A stretch of 47,500 bases of DNA, taken from Cristatella mucedo (taxonomy: Eukaryota; Bryozoa; Phylactolaemata; Cristatellidae). The stretch lies in assembly GCA_009760855.2 (NCBI GenBank), contig WPIO01000047.1:1797501-1845000 (forward strand), in the 5' to 3' direction. Positions 31,491 to 42,774 of the stretch are shown here, in pieces. A program made the position numbers and the translations under genes. Below the pieces are notes generated by a model. That model saw nothing but the letters and a program-made list of their open reading frames with translations, made no database searches and was not told the DNA's origin. Each line of letters opens with the position of its first letter. Position 1 is the first letter of the stretch.

Positions 31491-32427
31491 TTCAGCGAGG
31501 CATATGTGGCCAACGCACGAAGTTGAGAGAAATAAGGCTGGAGTCAAATGCAAATTAGCTAAGAAAGACAGCAGCAAGACGGAGCGAGAAGGAAAAGTGA
31601 CGGAGCTCGACGATCCAGAATCAGCCATAAAGGTGCACGCAACGTCGCACTGCAAGAATCAAGATTTGGGACCCTGCTTGTTTTGGTCGCATCATAAGCC
31701 ACTCTTGATGGCTTCTGAAGCCTAAACGAGAACAGCAGTGACTGCAAGGTTCCGGCATGGTCAGCGCGAGAATACTTGTCTGCCATAGAGAACGTAGGGG
31801 ACACAAGCCAAGCTGTGGCTTATACAGCACTGACTGGAAGGGGTGGCCGGATGCTCGGCTGCAGCTCCTATCTTAGCCAACACACATAACACTGAGAGCT
31901 TATCATTTGCTCTCCATCCACTGGACCAAAAGTACACCTCACCTCTGCATGTGTGACCTCTGAATTCGGCTTGCAATACTAAAAACAACGTAGCAAGGCT
32001 AAGCAAACATCTCTATTTATCTGCCTATCTCTGAGTCTCTCTTCTTCTCCACGTCTCATTGTCTTCAACTCTCGCACTCTTATTGCCCTCTTGTCAATCT
32101 ATCTGTCTGTTTCTTTCTCTGTCTATTAATTTATTCTTCTGTCCATCAATCCATCAGTCTGACCGACTGACTTATAAAAATGCTCGTGATTATTAGTAGT
32201 TACTTAATCAAAATATATTCGGTTCTAGTTGGAAACGGGATATGATAGATAACATTAAAAGCCCAATTTCGGGCGGGCGTCAAACCAGTGAGTTGGGCTT
32301 TGGGCATCGAACAAGTGAGCTGTACATTATGGCTGTTGTTAGGCACACACGTCTCTTAATATGCATATAATAGAGGCATATATATATTAACGACATGGCC
32401 TGGTTTTATTAAGGTATGTTACTTGAT
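31491..32427. other. No gene recognised; pyrimidine-rich patch at 32030-32160
   Basis: Host-like sequence with short chance frames. A TCT/TGT-rich low-complexity stretch lies at 32030-32160, and a small inverted repeat (AAAGCCCAA with TTGGGCTTT) at about 32258-32300. Confidence 0.45.
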
Positions 32428-32530
32428 TGCTACCATGCTCTGCAACTATCGGCTTAAATTGCTTAGAAAGAGATTAAATTCTCCGAGGGCGCTATACAAA
32501 TATATCATCATTATTGTTATTACTATACTT
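32428..32530 (+). mobile_element. LINE A, terminal tail fragment
   Basis: Only the last 100 bp: TTGCTTAGAAAGAGATTAAA, the hairpin with GAGGGCGC, and an ATTATTGTTATTAC tail. Confidence 0.75.
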
Positions 32531-32608
32531 TTTCTCTTTCTAATAGGGAAAACGTATTCAACAGCTTCATTTATATTGCGTCAGAATAGCCTTAACAGCT
32601 ATCACCAG

Positions 32609-33225
32609 CTAGGCTTGTCTGTCGTGAGAGTCGCAGTTGCCACATCTTTTTCTTCACACTTTTTCTCACCGACTCCCAGTCAAGCAACACATCGACCTCA
32701 AGGTTTTGTCACTCAATTTTAGGTCCCTTCGTTCTTTTGCTCTAGTGTACCTATCAGATCTAATCCTCCACAAGGCTAAGAATCGCACCGCCGGCTTTCG
32801 GGAATGTAAGCGTATACCAATACCTCGTACGATTGACCGTGCCTTTAGTTCGTATGCTCCTAAAGCCTGGAACTCACTTCCGACTTGTGTCACGACATCC
32901 CTTGACTTGATCATTTAACAAGAAACTAAAAAATGCATCTATTTATCATAGCATTTAGTGGGTCTATGTGATTCGTCTTTAGTGTGCTTATGCGTGCTGA
33001 CACTGTGCATGTTGCCACTAACGATATTTGCATGCTGACCATGTGCATGTCACCTCTAACCATATTATGCCTGTTCGTTGAGCATGCTACCGCTAATAAT
33101 ATATATCATTCGATAATCATTCGATCACGCTTCCTTTACAGCAAATGTGAAGTGCCCAGAAATAGATTGAGTTCTCTGGTGGAACTAAAACCAATGCATT
33201 ATTATTTCTATTATTATTATTACCA
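32609..33225 (+). mobile_element. LINE A, 3' fragment, decayed
   Basis: It starts at CTAGGCTTGTCTGTCGTGAG. The C-terminal frame 32637-32918 is partly open (PKAWNSLPTCVTTS), then shifts. The 3' UTR carries an insertion near 33100 (ATATATATCATTCGATAATC). The tail is ATTATTATTATTACC. Confidence 0.88.
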
Positions 33226-34027
33226 TTGCTTGCAGTAGTGGGCGATAGAAGATCTTCTTATAAAACGGACCTTTGAAAAATTTCTCATCGACAGCATCCT
33301 TACGATACGATTTTTATGAACAACACCACGGTTGCATATCTAAGGCATTAAGCTCAGCTGAAAGTAGAATAACCAAGCCATGTATGTCTCTCTAGGCCAA
33401 GGGTTAACAATTTCGACGCTCATTCCCAGCGAATCCAGGCAACGCCTACTGACCTTATTGTCACCTCATTGCGAGTTGTATGAGTACTGAACGAGCTGCG
33501 TCCAGCAGCTCTGACTCTAGCCACTGGCGCGGTCGGGCCGTTAATTGGGATCGCAGAGAAACAGAAGATGGTCAAAGCCCGATACAAGTCCCAGCTAGAA
33601 GTTTTCACCTGAACAAAACTGAACATGTTCCACCAAGAGTGCCAGAATTAAGAGGCAGCGATCGCAGGCTCATAGAAGGCATTAAAAATATCCAAACATC
33701 AGACGGAAAACGAGGCACATGTAACTTTGATTATACTGGTGCAACCGCATAGAACGACTCAGCATCCTTAAGGCATTAAAATAAAAGCGTACCAAGTGAT
33801 GACTGCTAGGGTGCCACAGTCGCTTAACCGGCTATTGGTAGGACTATCGCCTCGAAGAATGGCTAGCGAATAGTGGAAGCAGCCTCAAACGAGCGCCCGT
33901 ATACAGACGAATACTTTCGCAGGATATCATGCCTATAAATCTGAGACATGATGTTGCTTTAAGGAAACCGCTAACCTCAGCAGCCATACTTGATGTTAGA
34001 TTAATAAATACAGTAACTGCACTTAAG
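33226..34027. other. No recognisable gene
   Basis: A 90-codon plus-strand frame at 33480-33752 is rich in Ser/Arg/Glu and matches no family that I know. No repeat is recognised. Confidence 0.4.
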
Positions 34028-34265
34028 TAATAATAATAATAATAATAACTTGATAGAGCGCCCTCAGAGAACTTAATCTCTTTCTAGGTGCTTTAGATTT
34101 GCTGCAAAGGAAATATGATCGAATGGTGAGTGGTATCATGCTTGATAAACAACATGAATAACGCGGTTAGGGGTGGCATGCAAAGGGTCAGCATGCAAGA
34201 GTGGTTAGTGGCAGCATTCACAGTGTCAGCACGCATAAGCACATAAAGGACGAAGTAACGAGCTG
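34028..34265 (-). mobile_element. LINE A, 3'-end fragment
   Basis: An inverted (ATA)n tail, the hairpin core GAGAACTTAATCTC on the plus strand, and the 3' UTR up to the TGTGCTTATGCGTGCTGACA block. Coding sequence is absent. Confidence 0.88.
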
Positions 34266-34729
34266 AAGTAAGTAAGCTTTCAATCGCCAACAATGGCGTT
34301 GCACTAAAAGTGTTCTGAGTTAAATGTTAATGTTTCTGCTGTTTGTGTCAACGCTGTGCTCTTTATTCGTCCGCAGTGCTACGAGACAGCGACAACATCT
34401 ACGGTCACTTAGCTGTAACGTGCTTTGCTTTATTCCGTTTATTTGCCACTGTTAAAAGTTGACCCATCCGTCTAAGAGAAGTGTACGTCCATTACAGCGA
34501 GTAAGTCCAATTAAAATAGCTACTGCGGAGCGTCGGTAGCGCGTCCGTCCGTCCGTACGCAAGTCAGCAGCTAAATAAGACATACTTGATAGCAAGCTCC
34601 TCATCAAACATAATGCAAACAGATACATACAGAAAGGGTAAGAATGACTCTTATAGCAACTTCCATTACGATATGATGCATTAGCGAGGATCGGATGTCA
34701 TGCGATAATACAAGGAGCGAGTAGGAGAT
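34266..34729. other. No recognisable gene
   Basis: Host-like sequence with a short CGTC/CGTCCGTCC micro-repeat near 34540. Nothing else is seen. Confidence 0.5.
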
Positions 34730-34871
34730 AATAAATATATAAATGACTCATTTGAACAACGCCCTAAAGGAATGAAATCTCTAATTAGGTGTTCACATAT
34801 GCCGCAGGGCTCGAGCCCGCGACTTCGGTCGTCAAAGGCGAGTATCTTAATCCTGGGCCAACCAGAGTGGT
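34730..34871 (-). mobile_element. SINE T2, diverged copy
   Basis: The tRNA-like head (CTGGTTGGCCCAGGATTAAG on the minus strand) and the GGGCTCGAGC B-box region are kept. The LINE A-like tail is more decayed than in the other two copies (GAGATTTCATTCCTTTAGGG). Confidence 0.75.
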
Positions 34872-36284
34872 GTATGAGATACGAGAGTAACACGAGCAGC
34901 TGGTCGTGAGAAAAAGACGAAAAGAGGAAAAGGGAAAAGAGAGGATTACATTAAGAGTAGCTGCTAGTTCGGAAGACTGCCGGAAGAGTATAGCCCCAGC
35001 AGAATGGCTGCGCTCAAAAGTTTTCCAATCTTAGGTGCTCGCTGCCCATATTTGAAAGACTTTTGAGGCAAAGTAGAAACTTTCAAAGAATGCACCGTTT
35101 GAAATCTGAAGAATAAAGTGCTGAACTTTCTGGGAAATTCTGAAGATCAAGCGACTGCAAAAAGGCACTTCCCGTTCGCCGGGTTACGGCAATACCGATG
35201 ACTCGCTTTGTCTGGGACAAATCTATTAAGGAGCTAAGGCTGGACTTGCATTCTTTCAAGGTTGGATTAACGGTACTGTGGCCATTTATCTGCCACCTAA
35301 AAAACGACTTTTCTGTACATAATGTGACGCGGGCAATGGGCACATCGTGCTAGTTGCTTCTCCGTGTTCTCTCGCTCACTCACTGTCAGTGCTCCTGATT
35401 GATCGTCGTTTCAGCCAATGGGATGCATTACAGATAAGCTACGGCCACGTGCGAGCGAACTGGCAACGAGGTTTACCCTCTGCAAGGTTTGCACAGCTCA
35501 GCGTATTTTTAAGTAGAAGTATGGGGAAAGACAAGTTAATCTCTTCGTGTGTCAATTAGAATCATGCTAAAAAATCCTTCTGCAAATGTTCATGTGAAAA
35601 GTGCTGAAACTATGAATAGCTCAGGAATGTATGTCAGTCGTTAGATTTGCTCAACTGGCACGATGGCACACTAGGTAAATAGGCGTAGCCATGCTCTTGG
35701 CGCTAAATCACTGCCGTGATTTAATTGTGAGATTCCCATCAAATCCAGACCCGATCAATGAATTTTTCGGAATTAAGCAGAGTAAGCGATATTTCAGGTG
35801 AGGGATGGCGTATATGGGAATCTGCGTAACGTATCATTCATGACTTTGCCTGCATAGGCTAATCTAGTTTAAGGTCCGCAACGGCTTACACTGCTTAGCA
35901 CTACATTGGCAAACTTAGCATTATTAAATTGCTGTATTTATATTAAATGAGTATGTATATATATATATAATATATAAAAAAATAAAAACTGTGTAAGACG
36001 AAATTCTGAACGAACAGAGGCTGCTTCCGATCCTGGATATGTATTTTTGTTCGCACTAGCAGACTGCGTTTCCAACCAGGATGCGACTGATTGGCTCGGG
36101 GAACCCCTAATAGGAAAAACGAAGAGGCCGCTTGGCACTGAGCAGGCCGCCTCCGCAAGGATCCAAACAATGGCTCGTAGGATTTCTTCCCCCATGCATC
36201 GTCCGGATACTCAATGAGTAGATTGAAGTTCCAATTTTGCATTCATTAGCAATCGTTTACGTGCTCTCCGTCATTCTACCCTCT
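34872..36284. other. Spacer; SINE T1 head fragment at about 35658-35690
   Basis: Mostly unrecognised host sequence. The plus-strand GATGGCACACTAGGTAAATA matches the A-box part of SINE T1 and then stops. An AT repeat (ATATATATATATAATATATA) lies at 35956-35976. Confidence 0.45.
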
Positions 36285-36575
36285 TTCGATGACTCTGTCA
36301 GTGACTCCACAAAGCCACACAGACTAAGCGGCTATTCTGCTGGAGTGGAAATTGCAACGGAAGAGGAGCATACTGGGAAGCATACGCCAGAGTAATGGCA
36401 AAAGGAGAGTGAATACATTGCATCGTAAAAATTGTGGAAGTGGGCACCACAGTCTAGGACCCGCATTTCAAAAATGCTTCTGTAGCCAACGATTTTTGAG
36501 TGAAAGTACGGCGTTTCTAATGACAGTCATTAGAGGACCAAAGGACACGAGGAGGCTGAAATTGATGCATTAGTA
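36285..36575 (-). mobile_element. LINE B, 3'-end fragment, old
   Basis: An inverted LINE B terminus (GTGACTCCACAAAGCCACAC) is followed by the C-terminal region. AATTGTGGAAGTGGGCACCA corresponds to the LWNSLPQF codons in reverse. No open frame of the element survives. Confidence 0.82.
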
Positions 36576-36675
36576 CAGATGTCGAGTAGACTATCGGTGG
36601 AGGGCCTTATTTGCCCGAGCAAGAACTTTGCTTTATTTTCATTAATCAAATTGAACTATCGCTGCTCTTCTAGTA

Positions 36676-36819
36676 TAAAAACTGATTTAACAGCCTCTTT
36701 TTATATTACGGTAGAAGAGCCTTAAGGACTATCATCACCGTTTGCAGTGGCAATAAATGGTCTCCCACCGAAGAATTTGAACCCATGACCTCGGGGCCGA
36801 GGTCGTGAAGTGTATGAAA
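36676..36819 (-). mobile_element. SINE T1, head-truncated copy
   Basis: It has the CAGCCTCTTTTTATATTACG end, the body and the B-box region (GAATTTGAACCCATGACC, complement), then stops before the A-box. Confidence 0.78.
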
Positions 36820-37260
36820 CACACACGACCGGATTTTTTGAGTTCAAAGATCAATGTAGCGGCCTTGTTTATCGGCAATTGCTATGGCTCAAACTGGTTT
36901 TCCCTATGCGCGCGTCGAGTGGTTAGCTGCTAAGCGCAGCAGTGACGCATCGTGCACTTGGAAAGCACTCGTCGGTGCGAAGGCTCGACGGGCCAGATGG
37001 CATTACGGTGCCACCAATTGCCCACTTAGCAATTTTAGCGCTCGCAACGACAGCACGCGAACTCAGAAGATTGAATTTAGCCCAGTGCAGTGCGGCAAAT
37101 CGCCAGCTGCTGCTTGTTGCCTGAGGCAGCATAGCTGCACTCGACACACGGGTGCAAGAACAGGTCCCAGCAGCACGGAAACCATGCCCTCCTAAAGTGT
37201 TGAGCCGAGATACGATTAGTTTTCTACTGTACTTCTGCTTTCTCCAGCGAATGCACTGGG
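36820..37260. other. GC-rich stretch, no gene assigned
   Basis: Opposing frames of 103 and 124 codons cover the same bases without family motifs. I treat them as chance frames. Confidence 0.35.
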
Positions 37261-37437
37261 CCGTGATAGACCACGAGGTAAGAGGCCCGCTCTTCACGAC
37301 CTAGGTCGTGGGTTCTAATCCTGTTGCAGGGGATCTTTTATTGCCAACAGCAAGCGGTGGTGATTCACCTTGGTCGTGGGTTTTAATCCTGCTGCAGGCA
37401 ATACTTTATTGCCAAATGCAAGCGGTGGTGATTCGCC
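37261..37437 (+). mobile_element. SINE T1, copy with internal duplication
   Basis: A plus-strand T1 in which the block GGTCGTGGGTTyTAATCCTG plus the following AAGCGGTGGTGATTC segment occurs twice in tandem, about 70 bp apart. The A-box region is diverged (GATAGACCACGAGGTAAG). Confidence 0.75.
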
Positions 37438-37889
37438 TTCACACCTTCACCATATCGGCCGGCTGGTGGTGTGAATGGTGCAGCCAAAAGGGCGGTCCAT
37501 ACCCGCATACTGTGGTATCAACTAGAAGAGCCCGCACATGCACACGCGAACGCGAACGAACGCACGTGCGCACATGAACACACAAGCAGGCAGCACCCGC
37601 GACTGTGCCTTCCTCCGGGCATACGTATGATCTATCTTTCTCGCTGTCTCCTAGCATAACTTAATTCCATGCCGAAAGGGTGTACAGGCTGCTCTGCGTT
37701 AGACGAACGAGGCTGTTAAATCAGCTAATGGCACGCACAACTCGAAGCCGTGGAGTGGCAAATACCAGATAGATATTCAGCATGTTCTATGGCTAGCACA
37801 ACATTGCAAGATGAACAGACTGCCTTACGAGGAATGCACTGATTTATAATTCAACCACTTGCAGATCTTCTTACAGTTTTCTTTGAAGT
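37438..37889. other. No recognisable gene
   Basis: It contains a patch of CACACGCGAACGCGAACGAA-type micro-repeats near 37540. Otherwise featureless. Confidence 0.45.
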
Positions 37890-38042
37890 TAAAAAATAAA
37901 ATATAATTCATTTGTATAGCGCCCCAGGAGAGCTTAATCTATATTCAGGCGCTTCACATGTGCATCGGGGCTCGAGCCCACGACCTCAGCCTGACCTTGA
38001 TCGGGGCGAGCACCTTAACCGCTGGGTCAAACCAGCTCGGCC
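37890..38042 (-). mobile_element. SINE T2, full copy
   Basis: The minus-strand head GAGCTGGTTTGACCCAGCGG, the GTGGGCTCGAGCCCC B-box region, and a LINE A-like end with CGCCTGAATATAGATTAAGC. Tail TTATATTTTATTTTTTAAC. It ends 11 bp before a tRNA-Leu gene. Confidence 0.85.
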
Positions 38043-38047
38043 AAAAA
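38043..38047 (-). terminator. Pol III terminator of the tRNA-Leu gene
   Basis: A run of five T on the minus strand, six bases after the tRNA 3' end, the usual pol III stop signal. Confidence 0.7.
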
Positions 38048-38053
38048 TATGGT

Positions 38054-38137
38054 TGTCAGAAGTGGGATTTGAACCCACGCCCACAGAAGTGGACTGTGAA
38101 CTGAACGCAGCGCCTTAGACCGCTCGGCCATCCTGAC
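38054..38137 (-). tRNA. tRNA-Leu (anticodon CAG)
   Basis: 84-nt tRNA with the long variable arm of class II tRNAs. Acceptor GTCAGGA pairs with TTCTGAC (one G-U), with discriminator A. D-arm GCCGAGCGGTCTAAGGC; anticodon loop TTCAGTT with CAG at 38103-38101; variable stem CCAC/GTGG; T-arm GTGGG TTCAAAT CCCAC. There is no intron. One C-A mismatch weakens the anticodon stem (CTGCG against CACAG), so it may be mildly decayed. A and B boxes are intact and a T5 terminator follows, so it is probably transcribable. Confidence 0.92.
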
Positions 38138-39561
38138 TCCGAGTTCATGGACGTAAGAATTTCACTCCTTGTGTATAACACGGTGATCAGCTAATGCTTC
38201 ATGAGCTGTTTCTGACTCAAGTCGTCTACTTAAAAACTGAAATATGTATAATTTAAATTCGCTTACAAAGATTTTTGCAACAGATTCTTAGTTATTCTCT
38301 AGATAGATGCGAAAATGACCGCCACAATTCTTGCTCCACGTTGTCGAATTCCTGTCGCCTACTACCATTTTTCCAAGTCTCATCCTTTTTTGCTGCATTT
38401 TAATGTTTGTCTGCTGAATAGATATCCCGCTTCAACGCTAATAGTAAAGTTTTCTATTTTGAGTGGGATAGTATGCGGACTTCTACACCAAATCCTAATC
38501 TCCCCAAAGGAAAACAAGTCTTTGCTTGTACACTAAAACGCACTTTAAACGCTGCGCCTGGCCTAAACGATATAAAATTTGTAGAGCTTGCAGTATCCGA
38601 CTTGGGAACCACAAGGATAACGCGAGTGAAATGCGAAAGAAATGGTGGCAATTAAAAACAAATGAGGAAGTACGCTGTAAAAAAGTGGCATGCAACCTAG
38701 CAAGGAGGAGCACTTAAAAAAGACGGCGTTGTTCGAAGCCGAAAGAAGACAGCGCTACTTTGGAATACTTGTTCATACGAATTTCACAGTCTAGAAAGAT
38801 ATACAAAATAATATACATCGCATACATAAACACATTGAAGCGCGTGCATGGAAAAGTTTGAATTATGAATGTCCTTAAGATTACTCACCACACTTTAGTT
38901 ATAGGCATTAGTTACCAGATTTAGATAATATTTTTTTTATTGAATGACCGGACGGCTATAGGGCTGGTCAGTCAGTTGTACTTTGCGATCGAACTAGTGA
39001 CTTGTATACTACGACTAGTGATGTGACAAACGAAGTAATCATTCTTCCGCTGCCTTTTAATCACTGCGGAGCCTTTGAATATGGTAAATTCTGTCGAGAC
39101 TGCTAATGTATTAACGGCTGAGGAGACGGACTGATGCGCTGACGCTGAATGAGCTGCTTTACCACTCTTGATATTGTCCTTTTGACGGTGTCTGAATTGT
39201 GAATCGAGTGGTAGTTGACAGCCCTCGTGAAATGTCGATGAGGAGACGTGATTAGGCAATTTTCTGTGCTGACAATGCAATATGTAATGTGGCAACGCGT
39301 TGTAACGACTGACGAAGGAGACTGTGGGCTGATCTCATGCTTCTGCATTTTGACGACTCGCCTCTAAGTTTTTGTGGACCTAGCAACGGTTCTTGTTTGG
39401 CGTGTCGCGATATCTACGTAGCGTCTTCTGCAGCTGTTTTATTTAAGAGTCCAACTTGGCGAATGCAATGCCACGACCTCATCGTCCCTGCGAGAGCGGC
39501 GAATCGAAGCGAGAAGTGGTGGAGGCTCAAGAGATGAGAGTGAGGTTGGCGGCTGCACCTC
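38138..39561. other. No recognisable gene
   Basis: Frames on both strands (60-107 codons) overlap one another and match no family that I recognise. No repeat is identified. Confidence 0.45.
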
Positions 39562-39879
39562 AATGTCTGCATTCAAGCAGGTCACTAGTGATCTCGTGCT
39601 GAAGATCATTTCCCAATCCAAGAAGACAGCTAGTCCTCTGAACACTATTCATGCTGACCTGCTTCTAGGTTGCATGAATCTGCTGTTGCCATGCATAACT
39701 AACATCGTAATTATGTCTTTAGCCTCAAGACATGTCGCAGGACCTTTAAAAAAGCTGTATTCAGGCCGCTTCTCAAGAAAGCTGCACTAGACATGGAGAA
39801 CTTGAGCAACTACCGCACAGTCTCTCCTATCATTCCTATCAAAGACACTGGAACCGTCAAGTCAACCGTCTTTTACGGT

Positions 39880-40664
39880 GGCGGAAAAGCTATGTCTGCT
39901 GAATCGGCTTGTCCTGAAAGTAAATGGATCGGATTTCCTGTTACGATGTACAGGAACTGAATTGTTGACTGTGTTTAGAAATTATGGCAATGGTTTTATG
40001 ATTGCCAAGAGATCTGGTTGATGGAGCTCATCATAAAACGCATATTGTCCAACTGAAGTAAAGCGTACACGACAGGATTGGTGAGACGATGACCATAATG
40101 AATATGGTAAGTCTCGGTCGCAATCACTTTCGCAAAGATTCAAGAGAGTTTCTTGTATTTTTCGTTTGAAAAGGTTATGCTTTAGCTTTTAAGATAATTT
40201 AAGTAACCAATTGAGTGAGGAATGAAGCTAAAGTGGTACGATAGTCTCGTGATAGCCAAGTGAAGTAATTGTAATCCAAACGTCAGGAAAGCAGGGGGTT
40301 TAGAGGACGTATTGAAGTCCAGCTCGATGCTGTGATACCTTTCGGGGATAAAGCTGAAACTGACGGCAAGAAAGCGTCTGAAAATCAGCAGTAAATAGTT
40401 AAAACCTGTCGAAGTTGTGAAGACAATAGTTAACGCATAGCATTGATGGAGATATTAGTTTCCTTTTATTACCTGACAGACGAGGGCTTCACTTTAAGTA
40501 AGAGACTGAGAAATGTGCCCATGTTAAAGTGGTTGAAACATGACCTTACTTGAACTTATAAATGGTTCCTGAATTATAGGGAATAGGAACCAGATGTTTC
40601 ATAATCCACGGGTCAGACAATATAAACTGGACGTCTGTAGTGATGGTCAGCGAGTTGTAATTAA
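39880..40664. other. Unclassified sequence between LINE A parts
   Basis: About 785 bp separate the LINE A stretches that flank the FQSGFRANRSTESALL codons in the intact copy, where only about 110 bp are expected. No coding or terminal-repeat signal is recognised. It is either an insertion of unknown type or a rearrangement that joined two LINE A fragments. Confidence 0.45.
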
Positions 40665-40679
40665 GGCGTAGAATCAGCA

Positions 40680-41798
40680 TTGCTTAGGGTGTACAACGAC
40701 CTACTTAGGAATGGAGACATGGGTAGAGTATCTCTGATTGTTTTGCTCGATTTTTCGGCAGCTTTTGATACTATCGATCACATAGTTTTTCTAGAGTGCC
40801 TCTCACCTCGCCTGGGCATCACTGGCACTGCTCTGCAATGGTTCAGGTCCTATCTCAGTGGGAGACTCCAGAGTATTGACGTGAATGGACAAAGCTCATC
40901 TGACGTAACTCTAAAATATGGGGTGCCTCAGGGCTCCTTGCTAGGTCTGGTTCTTTTCACGGTTTATACTCTCCCTCTTGCTGACGTGATTGCAAAGCAC
41001 AGTCTAGGCTTTCACTTCTATGCAGATGACACTCAGTTGTACCTTTGCTTTAATCCCTCCCAGCCTTCGTGCACCTCGAATTCTCTCAACTCACTTGCTG
41101 CATGTATTTATGACATCTGCACATGGATGGCAGCAAATTTTCTTAAACTAAACGATGAAAAAACTAACTTACTAGTTATGGGCAAACCCAGTGTGATTCA
41201 GAAATCGGAAAGGGTAACGCTCAAAATTGGCTCTGCCAGCATATCTCCTGTTGAATCAGCTCGAAATCTAGGTGTCATATTCCAAAGTTACCTCTCATTA
41301 GACGACCATATCAGCTCCACAATCAAGTCTGCCTACTTTCAGCTACATAACATTGCTAAAATTCAGGCTCTTTTAGATAAGGATACCACGTCTAAGTCGG
41401 TCCATGCATTTGTGACATCCCGTCTTGACTTTTGTAACTCACTGCTTGCTGGCCTACCAGCATTTGCGATCAGGCGATTACAGCTGGTGCAAAAATTAGC
41501 AGCTAGGCTTGTCTGTCGTGAGCGTAGCAGTTGCCACATCAAACCACTTCTCGCCGACCCGAACTGGCTCTCAGTCAAGAAACGGATCGAATTCAAGGTT
41601 TTGTCGATCACTTTTAGGTCACTTCATTCTTTGGCTCCAGCCTATCTTTCAGATCTACTCCCCCACCAGGCCAAGCATCGTACCACCCGCTTTTCGGAAT
41701 CCAACAGTTTACCAATACCTCGTACAAACCTCAAATTCTTTGGAGACCATGCATTTAGTTCGTATGCTCCCAAAGCCCGGAACTCACTCCCGACTTGA
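40680..41798 (+). pseudogene. LINE A reverse transcriptase, nearly intact fragment
   Basis: A 372-codon frame with LLDFSAAFDTIDHIVFLECL (motif A), YGVPQGSLLGLVLFTVYTLP (motif B, with Pro-to-Leu after GL), HFYADDTQLYLCF (catalytic Asp pair) and the C-terminal domain. It ends at a premature TGA (41796-41798) in the NSLPT(C) codons, about 33 residues before the natural end. The start lies inside the RT, after the upstream interruption. Confidence 0.9.
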
Positions 41799-41932
41799 GT
41801 CAGAACATCCCTTGTCTTGACCACATTTAAAAAGAACTTAAAAACACATATATTTAGGGCAGAATGTAGTGGGTCCCTGTGATTCGTCCTTGATGTGCTT
41901 ATGCATGCGGACACCGTGCATGCTGTCACTAA

Positions 41933-42222
41933 AAGGAACCTAAAAACACACCTATTTAGGACAGCATTTAGTGAGTCCCTGTGATTCGTCTTTGATGTGC
42001 TTATGCGTGCTGACACACACTGTGCATGCTGCCACTAACCACATTTGCATGCTGACCCTGTGCATGTCACCCCTAACCATATTATTCATCTAGTTTGTTT
42101 TTCAAGCATGATTTTACTTACCATTCAATTGCATTTCACTTTACAGCAAATGTAAAGCGCCTAGAGAGAGATTGAGTTCTCTGAGGGCGCTTTATCAAGT
42201 GAATTATTATTATTAATTATTA
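41933..42222 (+). mobile_element. LINE A tail inserted into an older LINE A tail
   Basis: The host 3' UTR reads CACTAA, then the insert begins with AAGGAACCTAAAAACACACC. It ends in an ATTATTATTAATTATTA tail, after which the host UTR resumes with ACCACATTTGCATGCTGACC. Both hairpin cores are present, at about 42157-42192 and 42338-42372. Confidence 0.85.
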
Positions 42223-42405
42223 TAACCACATTTGCATGCTGACCCTGTGAATGTCACCCCTAACTATTTTATTCATGCTGTTTATTACGCATGATATTAC
42301 TCACCATTCAATCGCGTTTCCCTTTGCAGCAAATGTAAAGCACCTAGAAAGGGATTAAATTCTCTGAGGGTGCTTTATCAAGTGCATTATTATTATTATT
42401 ATTGA

Positions 42406-42774
42406 AATAATGAGTTACACACTTTGGCTGGTGCTGTACAGATGTGTTCATCTGGGACTTTGGAATAAACAGCTCCAAATTAACTAACTAAAAATAATGA
42501 TAACATACTAGCAAGTTCTCTGTATCGGGAACTAAGAGAAGTAAATATCTATTAAGGCACTTCAAAGATTGCTGTAAAAGAGGCAGTAGTGGCGAGTTCA
42601 CGACAAGCAAAATGCCACGGTTAGACATATTATGCAAAAACACGTAAGATGACACTCAAGGTCGCTGGTTAATAGGAACCTTAGTTAGAGTAGCATTTAC
42701 TAAATCGTACATCTGTGAGCTACTGAGTCACTGGTTCGAAGAGAAAGCAGAGAGGACCAGATGCGCCTGCGTGT
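42406..42774. other. No recognisable gene
   Basis: Spacer between LINE A and the old LINE C fragment. No signal is seen. Confidence 0.5.

Larger units (their letters stand above)
39562..42405 (+). mobile_element. LINE A, composite copy with two internal insertions
   Basis: The oldest part (39562-39860) matches the region before RT motif 1: a decayed frame, 39563-39790, then AACTTGAGCAACTACCGCAC. Unrelated sequence (about 39880-40664) follows, then the RT core and C-terminal domain, a 3' UTR broken by a second, younger LINE A tail (41933-42222), and the element's own hairpin and (ATT)n tail ending about 42405. It is longer at the 5' side than the other LINE A copies. Confidence 0.85.

Noticed and set aside
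36884-37297. Opposing frames of 103 and 124 codons
   Set aside because: They cover the same bases in opposite directions, with no motif or codon pattern favouring either.
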